A stretch of 64,000 nucleotides of DNA from Micromonospora peucetia (GTDB taxonomy: Bacteria > Actinomycetota > Actinomycetes > Mycobacteriales > Micromonosporaceae): positions 3,038,001-3,102,000 of the forward strand of contig NZ_FMIC01000002.1 in assembly GCF_900091625.1 (NCBI RefSeq). Direction: 5' to 3'. Below, one piece after another: positions 8,777-16,882 of the stretch. The notes under the pieces are model-generated. The model searched no databases and was not told where the DNA came from. It worked only from the letters and a program-made list of their open reading frames with translations. How positions within the stretch are numbered: the stretch's first letter is position 1; each line of letters begins with the position of its first letter. The translations under genes and the position numbers were made by a program.

Positions 8777-9879
8777 ACCGGCCCGCGCCGGTCTCGTCAC
8801 GGCTGCCCGAGTTCACCTGGGACGCTCTGGAGGCCGCGGCCGCACTGGCCGCGGCGCATCCTGAGGGGCTGATCAACCTCTCCATGGGTACGCCGGTCGA
8901 CCCGGTGCCCGAGGTGATCCGGCGGGCGCTGGCCGACGCGTCCGACGCTCCGGGCTACCCGCTGACCGCCGGCGCCCCGGTGCTGCGGGAGACGATCGCG
9001 GCGTGGGTCGCGCGGGCCTGCGGTGCCGGCGTCGACGGCCTCGGCGTGCTGCCGACGATCGGCTCCAAGGAACTGGTCGCCTGGCTGCCGACCCTGCTCG
9101 GGATCGGCCCCGGGGACGTCGTCGTGGTGCCGTCGGTCGCCTACCCGACCTATGAGGACGGGGCCCGGCTCGCCGGTGCCACCGTCGTCCGCGCCGACTC
9201 GCTGACCGCCGTCGGCCCCACCCCCCGGGTGCGCCTGGTCTGGGTCAACTCCCCGGGCAACCCGACGGGCCGGGTGCTGCCGGCGGCCCACCTGCGCAAG
9301 GTGGTCGACTGGGCCCGGGAGCGCGGCGCGGTGGTCGCCAGCGACGAGTGCTACCTGCCGCTGGGCTGGTCCGCCGAGCCCGTGTCGGTGCTCTCGCCCG
9401 AGGTCTGCGGCGGATCGTACGACGGTGTGCTGGCCGTGCACTCGCTCTCCAAGCGGTCCAACCTGGCCGGCTACCGGGCGGGCTTCGTGGCGGGTGATCC
9501 GGCGCTGGTGGCGGAGCTGCTCAAGGTCCGCAAGCACGCCGGGATGATCGTGCCGGCGCCGGTGCAGGCGGCGATGGTGGCCGCGTTGCGCGACGAGCGG
9601 CACGCCGACGAGCAGCGGGAGCGCTACCGGGCCAGGCGGGACGCCCTGCATGCCGCGTTCACCGGCGCGGGCTTCTCCGTCGAGCACTCCGAGGCCGGGC
9701 TCTACCTCTGGCTGACCCGGGGTGAGGACTGCTGGGAGACGGTCGACTGGCTGGCCCGGCGGGGCATCCTGGCCGCTGCGGGCACCCTCTACGGGCCGGG
9801 TGGCCGGCAGCACGTCCGGGTGGCGCTGACCGAGTCCGACGAGCAGGTGGCGGCGGTCGCCGGCCGGCTGCGCGCCTGA
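8773..9879 (+). CDS. dapC: Succinyldiaminopimelate aminotransferase DapC
   Basis: Fold-type I PLP aminotransferase for N-succinyl-2-amino-6-ketopimelate in lysine and peptidoglycan precursor synthesis. 368 residues with INLSMGTPVDPVP near the N-terminus, VNSPGNPTG, the Schiff-base lysine in HSLSKRSNLAGYR, and a C-terminal GRQHVRVALT. The start is unclear: no ATG, GTG or TTG lies at the expected place, and the best fit is CTG 8773 overlapping the fdxA stop (CTGA). Starting further upstream would put fdxA antisense-frame residues on the protein. dapD and dapE lie 11-12 kb downstream. Confidence 0.85.
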   Translation: MNRPAPVSSRLPEFTWDALEAAAALAAAHPEGLINLSMGTPVDPVPEVIRRALADASDAPGYPLTAGAPVLRETIAAWVARACGAGVDGLGVLPTIGSKELVAWLPTLLGIGPGDVVVVPSVAYPTYEDGARLAGATVVRADSLTAVGPTPRVRLVWVNSPGNPTGRVLPAAHLRKVVDWARERGAVVASDECYLPLGWSAEPVSVLSPEVCGGSYDGVLAVHSLSKRSNLAGYRAGFVAGDPALVAELLKVRKHAGMIVPAPVQAAMVAALRDERHADEQRERYRARRDALHAAFTGAGFSVEHSEAGLYLWLTRGEDCWETVDWLARRGILAAAGTLYGPGGRQHVRVALTESDEQVAAVAGRLRA

Positions 9880-10080
9880 GCACCCGCCGGCCGGCTGCGC
9901 GCCGGAGCGACCGGCGGGCGGGTGTCGCCGGGGGCCGGTGGGCCGCACCCGTCCGAGGCCGACCCGATCCATCCAACCGACTTGCTTCGATGGGTCGGGG
10001 GCTGGCGATCCGGTCCTCGGGCGATAGTGTGCACCGGCGTGCGTAGGGCCGACGCGGTGTGCGGCCGGCCGGCCGAGGGC
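9880..10080. other. Intergenic region between dapC and the prephenate dehydratase gene
   Basis: The last 22 bp of dapC (CGCCGGCCGGCTGCGCGCC) are repeated directly after its stop at 9886-9904, and CACCCGCCGG (9881-9890) can pair with the G-rich run at 9911-9924, a plausible terminator. GATAGTGT at 10023-10030 resembles a -10 element for the downstream unit, without a clear -35. Confidence 0.4.
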
Positions 10081-11076
10081 ATGGGGAGTGCGGCGTTGGA
10101 CGGTGGCGGCGAGAGGATCCGTGGCGGGCGGCCGGTGATCGGGTTCCTCGGGCCCGAGGGCACCTTCACCCATCAGGGGGCGCGACTCCTGCACGGGACA
10201 GCCGCCGACCTGCGGGCCGACGGGAGCATCCCGGCCGTGATCGCCGGGGTCGCCGAGGGCCGCTACGACTTCGGCGTCGTCCCGATCGAGAACACGGTCG
10301 AGGGCATCGTGACGGCGAGCCTGGACGGGATCGTCTTCCGTGCCGACCCGGTGCTGATCATGCGGGAGGCCTCCGTCCGGATCACTTTCGACGCGTACGT
10401 GTCGGTGGCGGCCGACACCCCGCCCACGGCGGTCGGCAGCCACCCGCACGGGCTCGCCCAGTGCACGCGGTACGTCAGTCGCACCGGCCTGCCGGTGGAG
10501 CACTTCCCGAGCACCGCCGCCGCGGTCCGGGCCGCCGCGGAGCGACCGGGGCTGATCGCCATCGGCGCCCCCGGCCTCGACGAGGCGTACCCCGTGCGGG
10601 TCCACGGCCGTGCGGTCGAGGACCATCCCGGCGCGTACACCCGGTTCGTCTGCCTCGGCCTGGCCGGCGGGTCGGAGCCGCTGGCCGTGGACGCCGACGG
10701 GTTGACCTGGAAGACGAGCGTCGCGCTGACGCCGGGCTGGTCCCGTCCGGGAGCGCTCGCCGAACTCTGCACGCAGTTCGCCGACCGGGGAATCGACATC
10801 GTCTCGCTGGCCTCCCGTCCGTTGCCCGGCTTCGCCGGGAGGTACGTCTTCGTCGTCACGGTCGACCACGACCGCCGCTCGGCCAACCTCGCCCGGGCGA
10901 TCCGGAGCCTGATGCACCAGGGCATCCGGGTGAAGCACCTGGGCAGCTACCTCTCGGACCACACCACCGCCGGCGTGGATGCCCGTCGAGCGCTGGTGCC
11001 GCCGCCCGGCAGCCTCGGGCTGGCTCATCTCGACGAGATCACGCAGGTTTTCCCGGGCAGCCTGCGGGCGGTCTGA
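10081..11076 (+). CDS. Divergent prephenate dehydratase with C-terminal ACT domain
   Basis: 331 residues from ATG 10081; in-frame GTG codons at 10027 and 10039 are alternatives. The catalytic domain has FLGPEGTFTHQ (residues 22-32), VPIENTVEGI, a SHPHGLAQC stretch and YTRFVCL; dehydratases convert prephenate to phenylpyruvate. The ACT domain (about 220-310) reads LTPGWSRPGALAELCTQFADR. It departs from the usual consensus: PIEN-T in place of PIEN-S, A-Y-TRF in place of N-x-TRF, and ASRP in place of the phenylalanine-binding ESRP. Two bases separate it from the next gene, which is coupled in turn to a prephenate dehydrogenase. Probably not the housekeeping pheA; function in this unit is inferred. 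Confidence 0.85.
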   Translation: MGSAALDGGGERIRGGRPVIGFLGPEGTFTHQGARLLHGTAADLRADGSIPAVIAGVAEGRYDFGVVPIENTVEGIVTASLDGIVFRADPVLIMREASVRITFDAYVSVAADTPPTAVGSHPHGLAQCTRYVSRTGLPVEHFPSTAAAVRAAAERPGLIAIGAPGLDEAYPVRVHGRAVEDHPGAYTRFVCLGLAGGSEPLAVDADGLTWKTSVALTPGWSRPGALAELCTQFADRGIDIVSLASRPLPGFAGRYVFVVTVDHDRRSANLARAIRSLMHQGIRVKHLGSYLSDHTTAGVDARRALVPPPGSLGLAHLDEITQVFPGSLRAV

Positions 11077-11077
11077 C

Positions 11078-11689
11078 ATGCGCTATCTCCACCCCCTGCT
11101 GCGGGACCGCAACATCGACGGGGTACGGCAGGCGTCGCTGGCCACGGCCGCCGTGATCTTCGGCGTGCTCAATGTGATCGTCCTACAGAACGCCGACCTG
11201 CGGGACGTGCAGACCAAGGCGGCCACCGTGCTGCTCTCGGCGCTCAGCCTCGCCGTCCTCGCGGGCCTCGTGCAGAGGCTGTTCCTGATGATCTGGGCGC
11301 AGCCGGTGCTCGGCGAGTGGATCTACAGGTCGTCCTCGGGCAACTGGGGCCTGGCCCGCATCGACCTGCGCGGTGGCGAGTTGTCCTATTCGGTGCAGCT
11401 CTACCGGACCGAGCAGGACGCCCAGGCGGCGGTCCGGGGCGAGCCGGGCTTCGTGACCCGCTGCTTCGCCACGGTCTCCTCGGTCGGGGTGACGTACGAG
11501 AAGGGCCAGGTCGAGTTGATCTACAAGATCAGCGACGCGCACGAGGACTACGCCACCCGCAGCGGCATGCTGACGCTCCGGCCGCTTCGCGCGGGCGCGA
11601 TGAAGGGGTACTGGAAAAGCGATATCCTCGGCGCCGAATCGAGTCGGGGCGTCCTCGACATGTACCGACCGAACCGCCGAGGTGCGTGA
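11078..11689 (+). CDS. Two-TM, beta-strand-rich protein resembling S-2TMbeta / Cap15
   Basis: 203 residues: a basic N-terminus, TM1 at about 20-36 (LATAAVIFGVLNVIVLQ), TM2 at about 50-73, then a cytoplasmic all-beta domain (79-195) with GEWIYRSSSGNWG, SVGVTYEKGQVELIYKI, a SGMLTLRP strand and the ending MKGYWKSD...SSRGVLDMYR. This order of strands and the closing G-Y-W / R-G-x-L-x-M-Y-R pattern recall the SMODS-associating 2TM beta-rich domain, the cyclic-nucleotide-gated membrane effector of CBASS. No CD-NTase gene lies in the window. It starts 2 bases after the dehydratase stop and its stop overlaps the dehydrogenase start (ATGA). Family call is by eye. Confidence 0.6.
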   Translation: MRYLHPLLRDRNIDGVRQASLATAAVIFGVLNVIVLQNADLRDVQTKAATVLLSALSLAVLAGLVQRLFLMIWAQPVLGEWIYRSSSGNWGLARIDLRGGELSYSVQLYRTEQDAQAAVRGEPGFVTRCFATVSSVGVTYEKGQVELIYKISDAHEDYATRSGMLTLRPLRAGAMKGYWKSDILGAESSRGVLDMYRPNRRGA

Positions 11690-12714
11690 TGGTGGACAGT
11701 CCCCGTGGGCAGCCCCGGGTCGCCGTGGTGGGCACCGGCCTGATCGGCGGGTCGATCCTGCTCCGGCTGCACGAGGCGGGGCTGGACGTCGTCGGCTGGG
11801 ACCCGGACCGGGCCACCCGGGCGGACGGGCGCGAACGCGGCGTGCCGTTCCCCGACGACCTGGGCGAGGCGGTCCGTGACCGCGACGTCGTGTTCCTCTG
11901 CGGCCCGCTGCCGAGCCTGCCGGAGACCCTGCTCACCGTCGCGAAGCACGCCGGTGACGGCTGCGTCCTCACCGATGTGGGCAGCACGAAGGGCGCGGTG
12001 GCCGCCTTCGCCGTCGCCCACGGGCTGACCGACCGGTTCGTCCCGGGCCATCCGATGGCAGGCACCGAGCGGTCGGGGCTCACCGCCGCCGTGCCGGCGC
12101 TCTTCGAGGGGGCCGCGTGGGTGCTCTGCCCGGCGGTCGAGGGCATCGGGCCGTTCCGGATGCTGTCAGGGCTCATCGTCGACGCCTTCGCCGCCCGGGT
12201 GGTGCCGATGTCGCCGGCGGTGCACGACTCGGTGGTGGCGCTCTCATCCCACGTTCCCCACCTGCTTGCCGGCAGCCTCGCCGGCGCGGTGGCGGGGGCG
12301 GACGTCCGGGACGCCGTGCTGGGCCTCGCCGCGGGCAGCTTCCGGGACGGCACCCGGGTCGCCGGCACCCCGGCCAGGCGTACGGCCGACATGCTGTTCG
12401 ACAACCGCGAGCAGGTGCTGCGGCAGCTCGGCCAGGTCAGCGCGTTCCTCGACGGGCTGGCGTCCGCGTTGCACAGCCAGGACATCGACGCCCTGGTCGC
12501 CCTCTTCCAGCGGGCGCGGGACCTGCGTACCGCACTTCTCGACCGGGACCTGGTCGCCCACCGGCGGGAGTTCCCCGCCGGTGGCGACCACCGTGCCGAG
12601 GTGGCATACCTGATGCAGTTGGGGGCCGACGGCGGCTACCTCACCGGGTGCCGGGTCGACGGCGACCTGGTGGGTTACACGGGCCACCTGCCGGAGCCGG
12701 TCGACGCGACCTGA
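11689..12714 (+). CDS. Prephenate dehydrogenase (TyrA type)
   Basis: NAD(P)-dependent dehydrogenase, 341 residues. Rossmann motif GTGLIGGS at residues 15-22, the prephenate-binding signature GHPMAGTERSG, and ALSSHVPHLLAG in the helical domain all match TyrA. About 80 residues after the canonical domain form an extra C-terminal segment (GGDHRAEVAYLMQLG...) of unknown role. ATG 11689 overlaps the stop of the S-2TMbeta-like gene, so the three genes 10081-12714 are one coupled unit. The expected reaction is prephenate to 4-hydroxyphenylpyruvate. Confidence 0.88.
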   Translation: MVDSPRGQPRVAVVGTGLIGGSILLRLHEAGLDVVGWDPDRATRADGRERGVPFPDDLGEAVRDRDVVFLCGPLPSLPETLLTVAKHAGDGCVLTDVGSTKGAVAAFAVAHGLTDRFVPGHPMAGTERSGLTAAVPALFEGAAWVLCPAVEGIGPFRMLSGLIVDAFAARVVPMSPAVHDSVVALSSHVPHLLAGSLAGAVAGADVRDAVLGLAAGSFRDGTRVAGTPARRTADMLFDNREQVLRQLGQVSAFLDGLASALHSQDIDALVALFQRARDLRTALLDRDLVAHRREFPAGGDHRAEVAYLMQLGADGGYLTGCRVDGDLVGYTGHLPEPVDAT

Positions 12715-12768
12715 GCCCGAGGGTGGGCGGCACCTGGGGGCGGCGCTGGGCGGCACCTGGGGGCGGCC
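12715..12768. repeat. Short direct repeat after the dehydrogenase gene
   Basis: GGGCGGCACCTGGGGGCGGC occurs twice (from about 12724 and 12747) directly after the operon end. It is GC-rich and non-coding; no clear terminator hairpin was found here. Confidence 0.6.
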
Positions 12769-12832
12769 CGCCGGCCGCACCGGTCGACCCGCACCTGCGG
12801 CGGGCGGCCGGGTGGGCCACTAGGGTGAGGGC

Positions 12833-13480
12833 ATGGTGGACGGGCCGGTGGTGGCGGTACGCGGCGAGGCGTACCGGGAGGTCGCTCCGGAGATCGCCCG
12901 GTTCGCGGTGACCGTCACGGCCCGCGACCGGGACCGGGAGGCCACCCTGACCCGGCTGGCCGAGCGGGCCGCCGCCGTCCGGGTGCTGCTCGACGGCGAG
13001 GGCCCTGCCATCGACCGGCGGGAGACCGGCGAACTACGGGTCAGGCCCGAGACCCGGCGCTCCGGCGAGCGGGTGGTGGCGTACAGCGGCAGCGTGACCA
13101 CCACCGTGACGGTCAGCGACTTCACCGCGCTCGGCGAGCTGATGTTGCGCCTGGCCGACCAGGACCAGGTCGAGGTGGCCGGGCCGTGGTGGTCGCTGCG
13201 CCCGGACAGCCCGGCCCACCGGGAGGCCAGGCACGCCGCGCTCGCCGACGCCCTGCTGCGCGCCCGGGAGTACGCGGAGGCACTCGGCGCCCGGGTGACG
13301 GCCCTGATCGAGCTGGCCGACGCTGGCGCGGCGGAGCAGCCGATGATGAGCCGGATGGCGTACGCCTTCGACGGTGCCGCCGAGGGTGGCACGCCGGAGC
13401 TGGAACTCGATCCGCAGCCGCAGACCGTGCACGCCGCGGTGCAGGCGCGGTTCGCCATCAGTGAGCCGGTCCTCGGCTGA
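12833..13480 (+). CDS. SIMPL domain-containing protein (DUF541)
   Basis: A 215-residue soluble protein of the SIMPL/DUF541 family: N-terminal VAVRGEAYREVAPEIARFAVTV strand, the middle GSVTTTVTVSDFTALGEL, and the C-terminal HAAVQARFAIS. Family members often are secreted, but no signal peptide is visible here. ATG 12833 follows GGTGAGGG. Its stop overlaps the next start (ATGA). Biochemical role unknown. Confidence 0.85.
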   Translation: MVDGPVVAVRGEAYREVAPEIARFAVTVTARDRDREATLTRLAERAAAVRVLLDGEGPAIDRRETGELRVRPETRRSGERVVAYSGSVTTTVTVSDFTALGELMLRLADQDQVEVAGPWWSLRPDSPAHREARHAALADALLRAREYAEALGARVTALIELADAGAAEQPMMSRMAYAFDGAAEGGTPELELDPQPQTVHAAVQARFAISEPVLG

Positions 13481-14127
13481 TGGTGACCGTCCGGGTCGTC
13501 GAGATCGACGAGCTGGTGGCACGGGCGCGGGCCCTCGCCGAGGCCGGCCCGCGGCAGTTGCTCGGCATCGTCGGGCCGCCCGGTGCGGGTAAGTCCACGC
13601 TGGCGGAGCAGATCGTCGAGGCGGTCGGTCCGACCGCCCGGCTGGTGCCGATGGACGGTTTCCACCTGGCCGGGGCCGAGCTGCGCCGGCTGGGCCGGGC
13701 GGAACGCAAGGGCGCCCTGGACACCTTCGACGCCAACGGCTACGTCTCGCTGCTGCGTCGCCTGCGTCGGCTGGAGCCGACGGCGGTCTACGCGCCGGCG
13801 TTCCGCCGGGACCTGGAGGAACCGGTGGCCGGCTCGATCGAGGTGCCGCCCTCGGTGCGGCTGGTGGTCACCGAGGGCAACTACCTGCTGGTGACCGGGA
13901 CACCCTGGGACGAGGTGCGGCAGTTGCTGCACGAGGCGTGGTTCCTCGACCTGGACGCCGAGCTGCGGCTGCGCCGGCTGACCGCCCGGCACGAGGCGTA
14001 CGGGCGGTCACCGGAGCAGGCCCGGGCGTGGGCGACCGGTAGCGACGAGACCAACGCCACCCTGGTGGCCGACACCGTGGACCGCGCCGACCTGGTCGTC
14101 CGGCTCGCCGAGCCGCCGCCGTCCTGA
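13480..14127 (+). CDS. Nucleoside/nucleotide kinase family protein (P-loop, FrcK/uridine-kinase-like)
   Basis: A 215-residue soluble P-loop kinase. Walker A is GPPGAGKST at residues 32-40; PMDGFHLAGAELRRLGR resembles the substrate loop of pantothenate/uridine-type kinases, and VVTEGNYLLV is the Walker B region found in this group. The LID-like stretch RRLTARHEAYGRSPEQA follows. ATG 13480 overlaps the SIMPL stop. A hairpin at 14128-14144 ends the unit. The phosphorylated substrate is unknown. Confidence 0.85.
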   Translation: MVTVRVVEIDELVARARALAEAGPRQLLGIVGPPGAGKSTLAEQIVEAVGPTARLVPMDGFHLAGAELRRLGRAERKGALDTFDANGYVSLLRRLRRLEPTAVYAPAFRRDLEEPVAGSIEVPPSVRLVVTEGNYLLVTGTPWDEVRQLLHEAWFLDLDAELRLRRLTARHEAYGRSPEQARAWATGSDETNATLVADTVDRADLVVRLAEPPPS

Positions 14128-14144
14128 CAGGGCAGGTTGCCCTG
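14128..14144. terminator. Hairpin between convergent genes
   Basis: CAGGGCA / TGCCCTG with a 3-base loop, directly after the kinase stop and 6 bp before the end of the opposing membrane-protein gene. Confidence 0.6.
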
Positions 14145-14149
14145 ACGGC

Positions 14150-16780
14150 TCAGCCGGACCCGCGCCGGGGTGCCGGGACGCCCCGCCGCAGCAGCCACGC
14201 CACCCGCGAGCGTTCCCGGTGGAACTCGGGCGCCTCCGGATAGCCGCTGTGGTTGCGGATCGGGGGGTCGGCCACCTCCCCGTCGCTGGGGTGCAGCGCC
14301 TCCGGGTCACGTACGGCCAGCTCCCGTTCCGCTGCGGTGACCGGCCAGCCGAGCGGGTCGGTGTTCCGCCAGAAGTTGGTCCAGCGGGTCGGGCCGTCGG
14401 GCGGGGTGAGCGCCTCGGCCAGCACCGGCAGCCGGTCCGGGCCGAAGTATCCGGGAAAGACCCGTCCGTAGAGCCGGGTCAGCTGGCAGCCGTACGAGAA
14501 GAACCAGATCCGTCGGCGTACGCGGGCGGGCAGTTGGAGGATCACCGCCGCGCAGATCACCGTGCCCTGGCTGTGCCCGGAGAGGATGATCCCGTCCACG
14601 CCCCGGGGGTCGTTCTCGGCGAGCGCCAGCAGCCCGGCGGTGCGGGTCTGCAACTCGGGCACGGCCCGTTCGGCATAGCTGGGCGGGGCCAGCGGGTGCG
14701 CGGTACGGGGCCAGAACGTGCCCACGTCCCAGATCACGCCGACCGAGCGGCGGACGAGGTCGTTGCGGTAGACCAGCAGGCCCACCGCGGCGATCAGCAC
14801 CGGCAGCCAGCCGAGCAACCGGTCTCCCACTGCGGAGATCCACTCGACGACCGCCGCCCCGCCGGTCGCCACCGTCGGGTGTGGACGGCTCCGGGAGAGC
14901 AGGGCGGCGCAGCCGAGGGTGACCAGTACGGCCGACCCGGCGGCGTACCAGCCGACCAGCCGTACGGCGTGCTCGCCGATCAGCCGGTGCAGCGCCCGCC
15001 ACGTGCTGACGTCCCGGCACCGTCGCAGGTCGTGCGCCGAGAGCGAATGGCCGGGCGGCGCGAGCTGGGCGTACTCGTGCCGGCGGAGGCGGAGGAAGAT
15101 CAGGCCGGCCCAGCCGGCCGTGGCGGCGAGCGCGAGCAGCGCGACGGCGAAGGCAAGCCCGGCCCACATCACCGGAACCGGGGGCGCGACGGGGGAAGGT
15201 CCGTGCGGGGCGGCGCCACCGTTGAGCCGGTCGGTGATCCAGTAGAGCAGCCCAGCGCTGTTGGAGACGCAGAGCAGCCAGCCGAAGCCGGCGATGACCG
15301 CCGGAGCCCGTCCGCCCCAGGCCAGGCCGGTGTGGGGTGCCAGTGGCCGCTGTTCGGCCGGCGACGGGACGCGTGGCAGCAGCAGGCCGGTGGCGGCCAG
15401 CGCGGCGACCGGGACGACGAGCGTCCAGAAGTCCAGCGCTGCTGGCGCGGCTGGCAGCCCGGGCAGCCAGCCGGTGGACCAGGCGAACCCGAGGGCGAGC
15501 AGCAGGGCGGCGGTGGCCGGCGCGGCCAGCGCCCGCCGTCCGGACCGGGCCACCGATCCGATCGCGATCAGCAGCAGCAGTTGCCCGGTGCCGAGCCAGG
15601 CGACGATCCAGTCGAGGCCGGGCAGCGACCGGTCGGCCGGACAGTTCGGCGTGGCGGCGTGCCAGGCGCAGCCGGGTGTCGGGCGCAGGGCGGCCAGGGG
15701 TGTGCCCGCGGGCCCGTCGGGCAACAGCAGGATCAGCACCGTCCCGACCAGTCCGGCACCGGTGAGCACGACGACCGCGATGCTCCGGCCGCCGAGCGGC
15801 GTGGCACCCGCGCGTCGGGTCAGCCCGGGCCGCGCGAGCGCCACGACCGCGATCAGCACGACGGCGGCGAGCGCCGCCACGGTGGGCCAGGCGACGGCGG
15901 CCCGGCCACCCCGGGGCGGGTCCATCGCGAGGACCGCGCCCAGCGGTACGGCGGCGGCGACGACCACGCCGGTGCAGAGGTGCAGCACGGCGCCCCTGCG
16001 CAACTGGCCCTCGCCCATCCAGAAGGTGCGGTCCTGCAACGGGTTGCCGGGCGGGTCGGGGGGCGGTTCGGGCACCGGTGGGCCCGCCTCGGGCTGTCCC
16101 GGCCCGTCGGCCGGCGCCCCGGTCGGCCGCCGGGAGGTCGGTGGCGCGACGGGGTCGGCGGGCATCTGCGCCTCGTACTGGTAGGTCCGCCAGGTCACCA
16201 GCCCGAGCAGGGCCAGCGCGCCGAGCGGCACGAGCAGCCCGACGGCGAGCGCCCTCGCGCCCTCGCTCCACCAGCCCCGCCCCAGGAACTCCCAGGGGCC
16301 GGGGATCTGGCGTAGGCAGTCGTCGGCGACGCACTGCCAGCCCACGAGGTCTACCCCGACGCCGGTGAGGGTGAGGGTGAGGGTGCCGGTGAGGCTCAGG
16401 CAGAACAGCCGGATCAACCAGGCCGTGATTCCCGAGGTGCTGTTCCAGCGTTCGGCATCGGGGTCGGCCGGAATGGACGGGCGGGCGTGCAGTGCGACGT
16501 TGGCCAGCGTGAACGGCAGCAGCAGCGTCCACAGTGCGCGCTCCACGTCCCGCGCGGTCCGCGCGCCGGAGGTGAGTTGCCCCCAGCTGTACGCCTCGAC
16601 GACGACCGGGTCGCCCGGCTCGACGGTGGGGGAGCGGTAGAAGCCGGTGACCGGCCCGCCCGCGACGAGCCATGGCGGGGGTGGCGCGTCGGCCCCCGGT
16701 GCCGGGCGCAGGCCGAGGATCTGCCCGGGGGGCGTGTTGGAGACCCCGTGCACGCGCAGTTCGAGCACCCGATCGACCAT
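14150..16780 (-). CDS. Large integral membrane protein with C-terminal alpha/beta-hydrolase motif
   Basis: 876 residues. The N-terminus VLELRVHGVSNTPP is followed by about ten hydrophobic helices with proline-rich loops (a long linker near 215-255), and a cytosolic-looking C-terminal domain with IILSGHSQGTVICAAV, a GxSxG nucleophile elbow as in lipases/esterases. The opening R-V-H-G-V stretch may be the first strand of a split hydrolase fold interrupted by the membrane region. ATG 16780 follows GGAGGCGGGG. I do not recognise a named family; substrate unknown. Confidence 0.8.
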   Translation of the reverse strand: MVDRVLELRVHGVSNTPPGQILGLRPAPGADAPPPPWLVAGGPVTGFYRSPTVEPGDPVVVEAYSWGQLTSGARTARDVERALWTLLLPFTLANVALHARPSIPADPDAERWNSTSGITAWLIRLFCLSLTGTLTLTLTGVGVDLVGWQCVADDCLRQIPGPWEFLGRGWWSEGARALAVGLLVPLGALALLGLVTWRTYQYEAQMPADPVAPPTSRRPTGAPADGPGQPEAGPPVPEPPPDPPGNPLQDRTFWMGEGQLRRGAVLHLCTGVVVAAAVPLGAVLAMDPPRGGRAAVAWPTVAALAAVVLIAVVALARPGLTRRAGATPLGGRSIAVVVLTGAGLVGTVLILLLPDGPAGTPLAALRPTPGCAWHAATPNCPADRSLPGLDWIVAWLGTGQLLLLIAIGSVARSGRRALAAPATAALLLALGFAWSTGWLPGLPAAPAALDFWTLVVPVAALAATGLLLPRVPSPAEQRPLAPHTGLAWGGRAPAVIAGFGWLLCVSNSAGLLYWITDRLNGGAAPHGPSPVAPPVPVMWAGLAFAVALLALAATAGWAGLIFLRLRRHEYAQLAPPGHSLSAHDLRRCRDVSTWRALHRLIGEHAVRLVGWYAAGSAVLVTLGCAALLSRSRPHPTVATGGAAVVEWISAVGDRLLGWLPVLIAAVGLLVYRNDLVRRSVGVIWDVGTFWPRTAHPLAPPSYAERAVPELQTRTAGLLALAENDPRGVDGIILSGHSQGTVICAAVILQLPARVRRRIWFFSYGCQLTRLYGRVFPGYFGPDRLPVLAEALTPPDGPTRWTNFWRNTDPLGWPVTAAERELAVRDPEALHPSDGEVADPPIRNHSGYPEAPEFHRERSRVAWLLRRGVPAPRRGSG

Positions 16781-16882
16781 CCCCGCCTCCAGGTGACGAC
16801 GTCACCACCCACAGTGCCGCGGGTCGGGGTCGTCACGCCAGTGTCGGGAGGGTGTTTGTGCAGGTGGCGGGCTTGATGGTGG

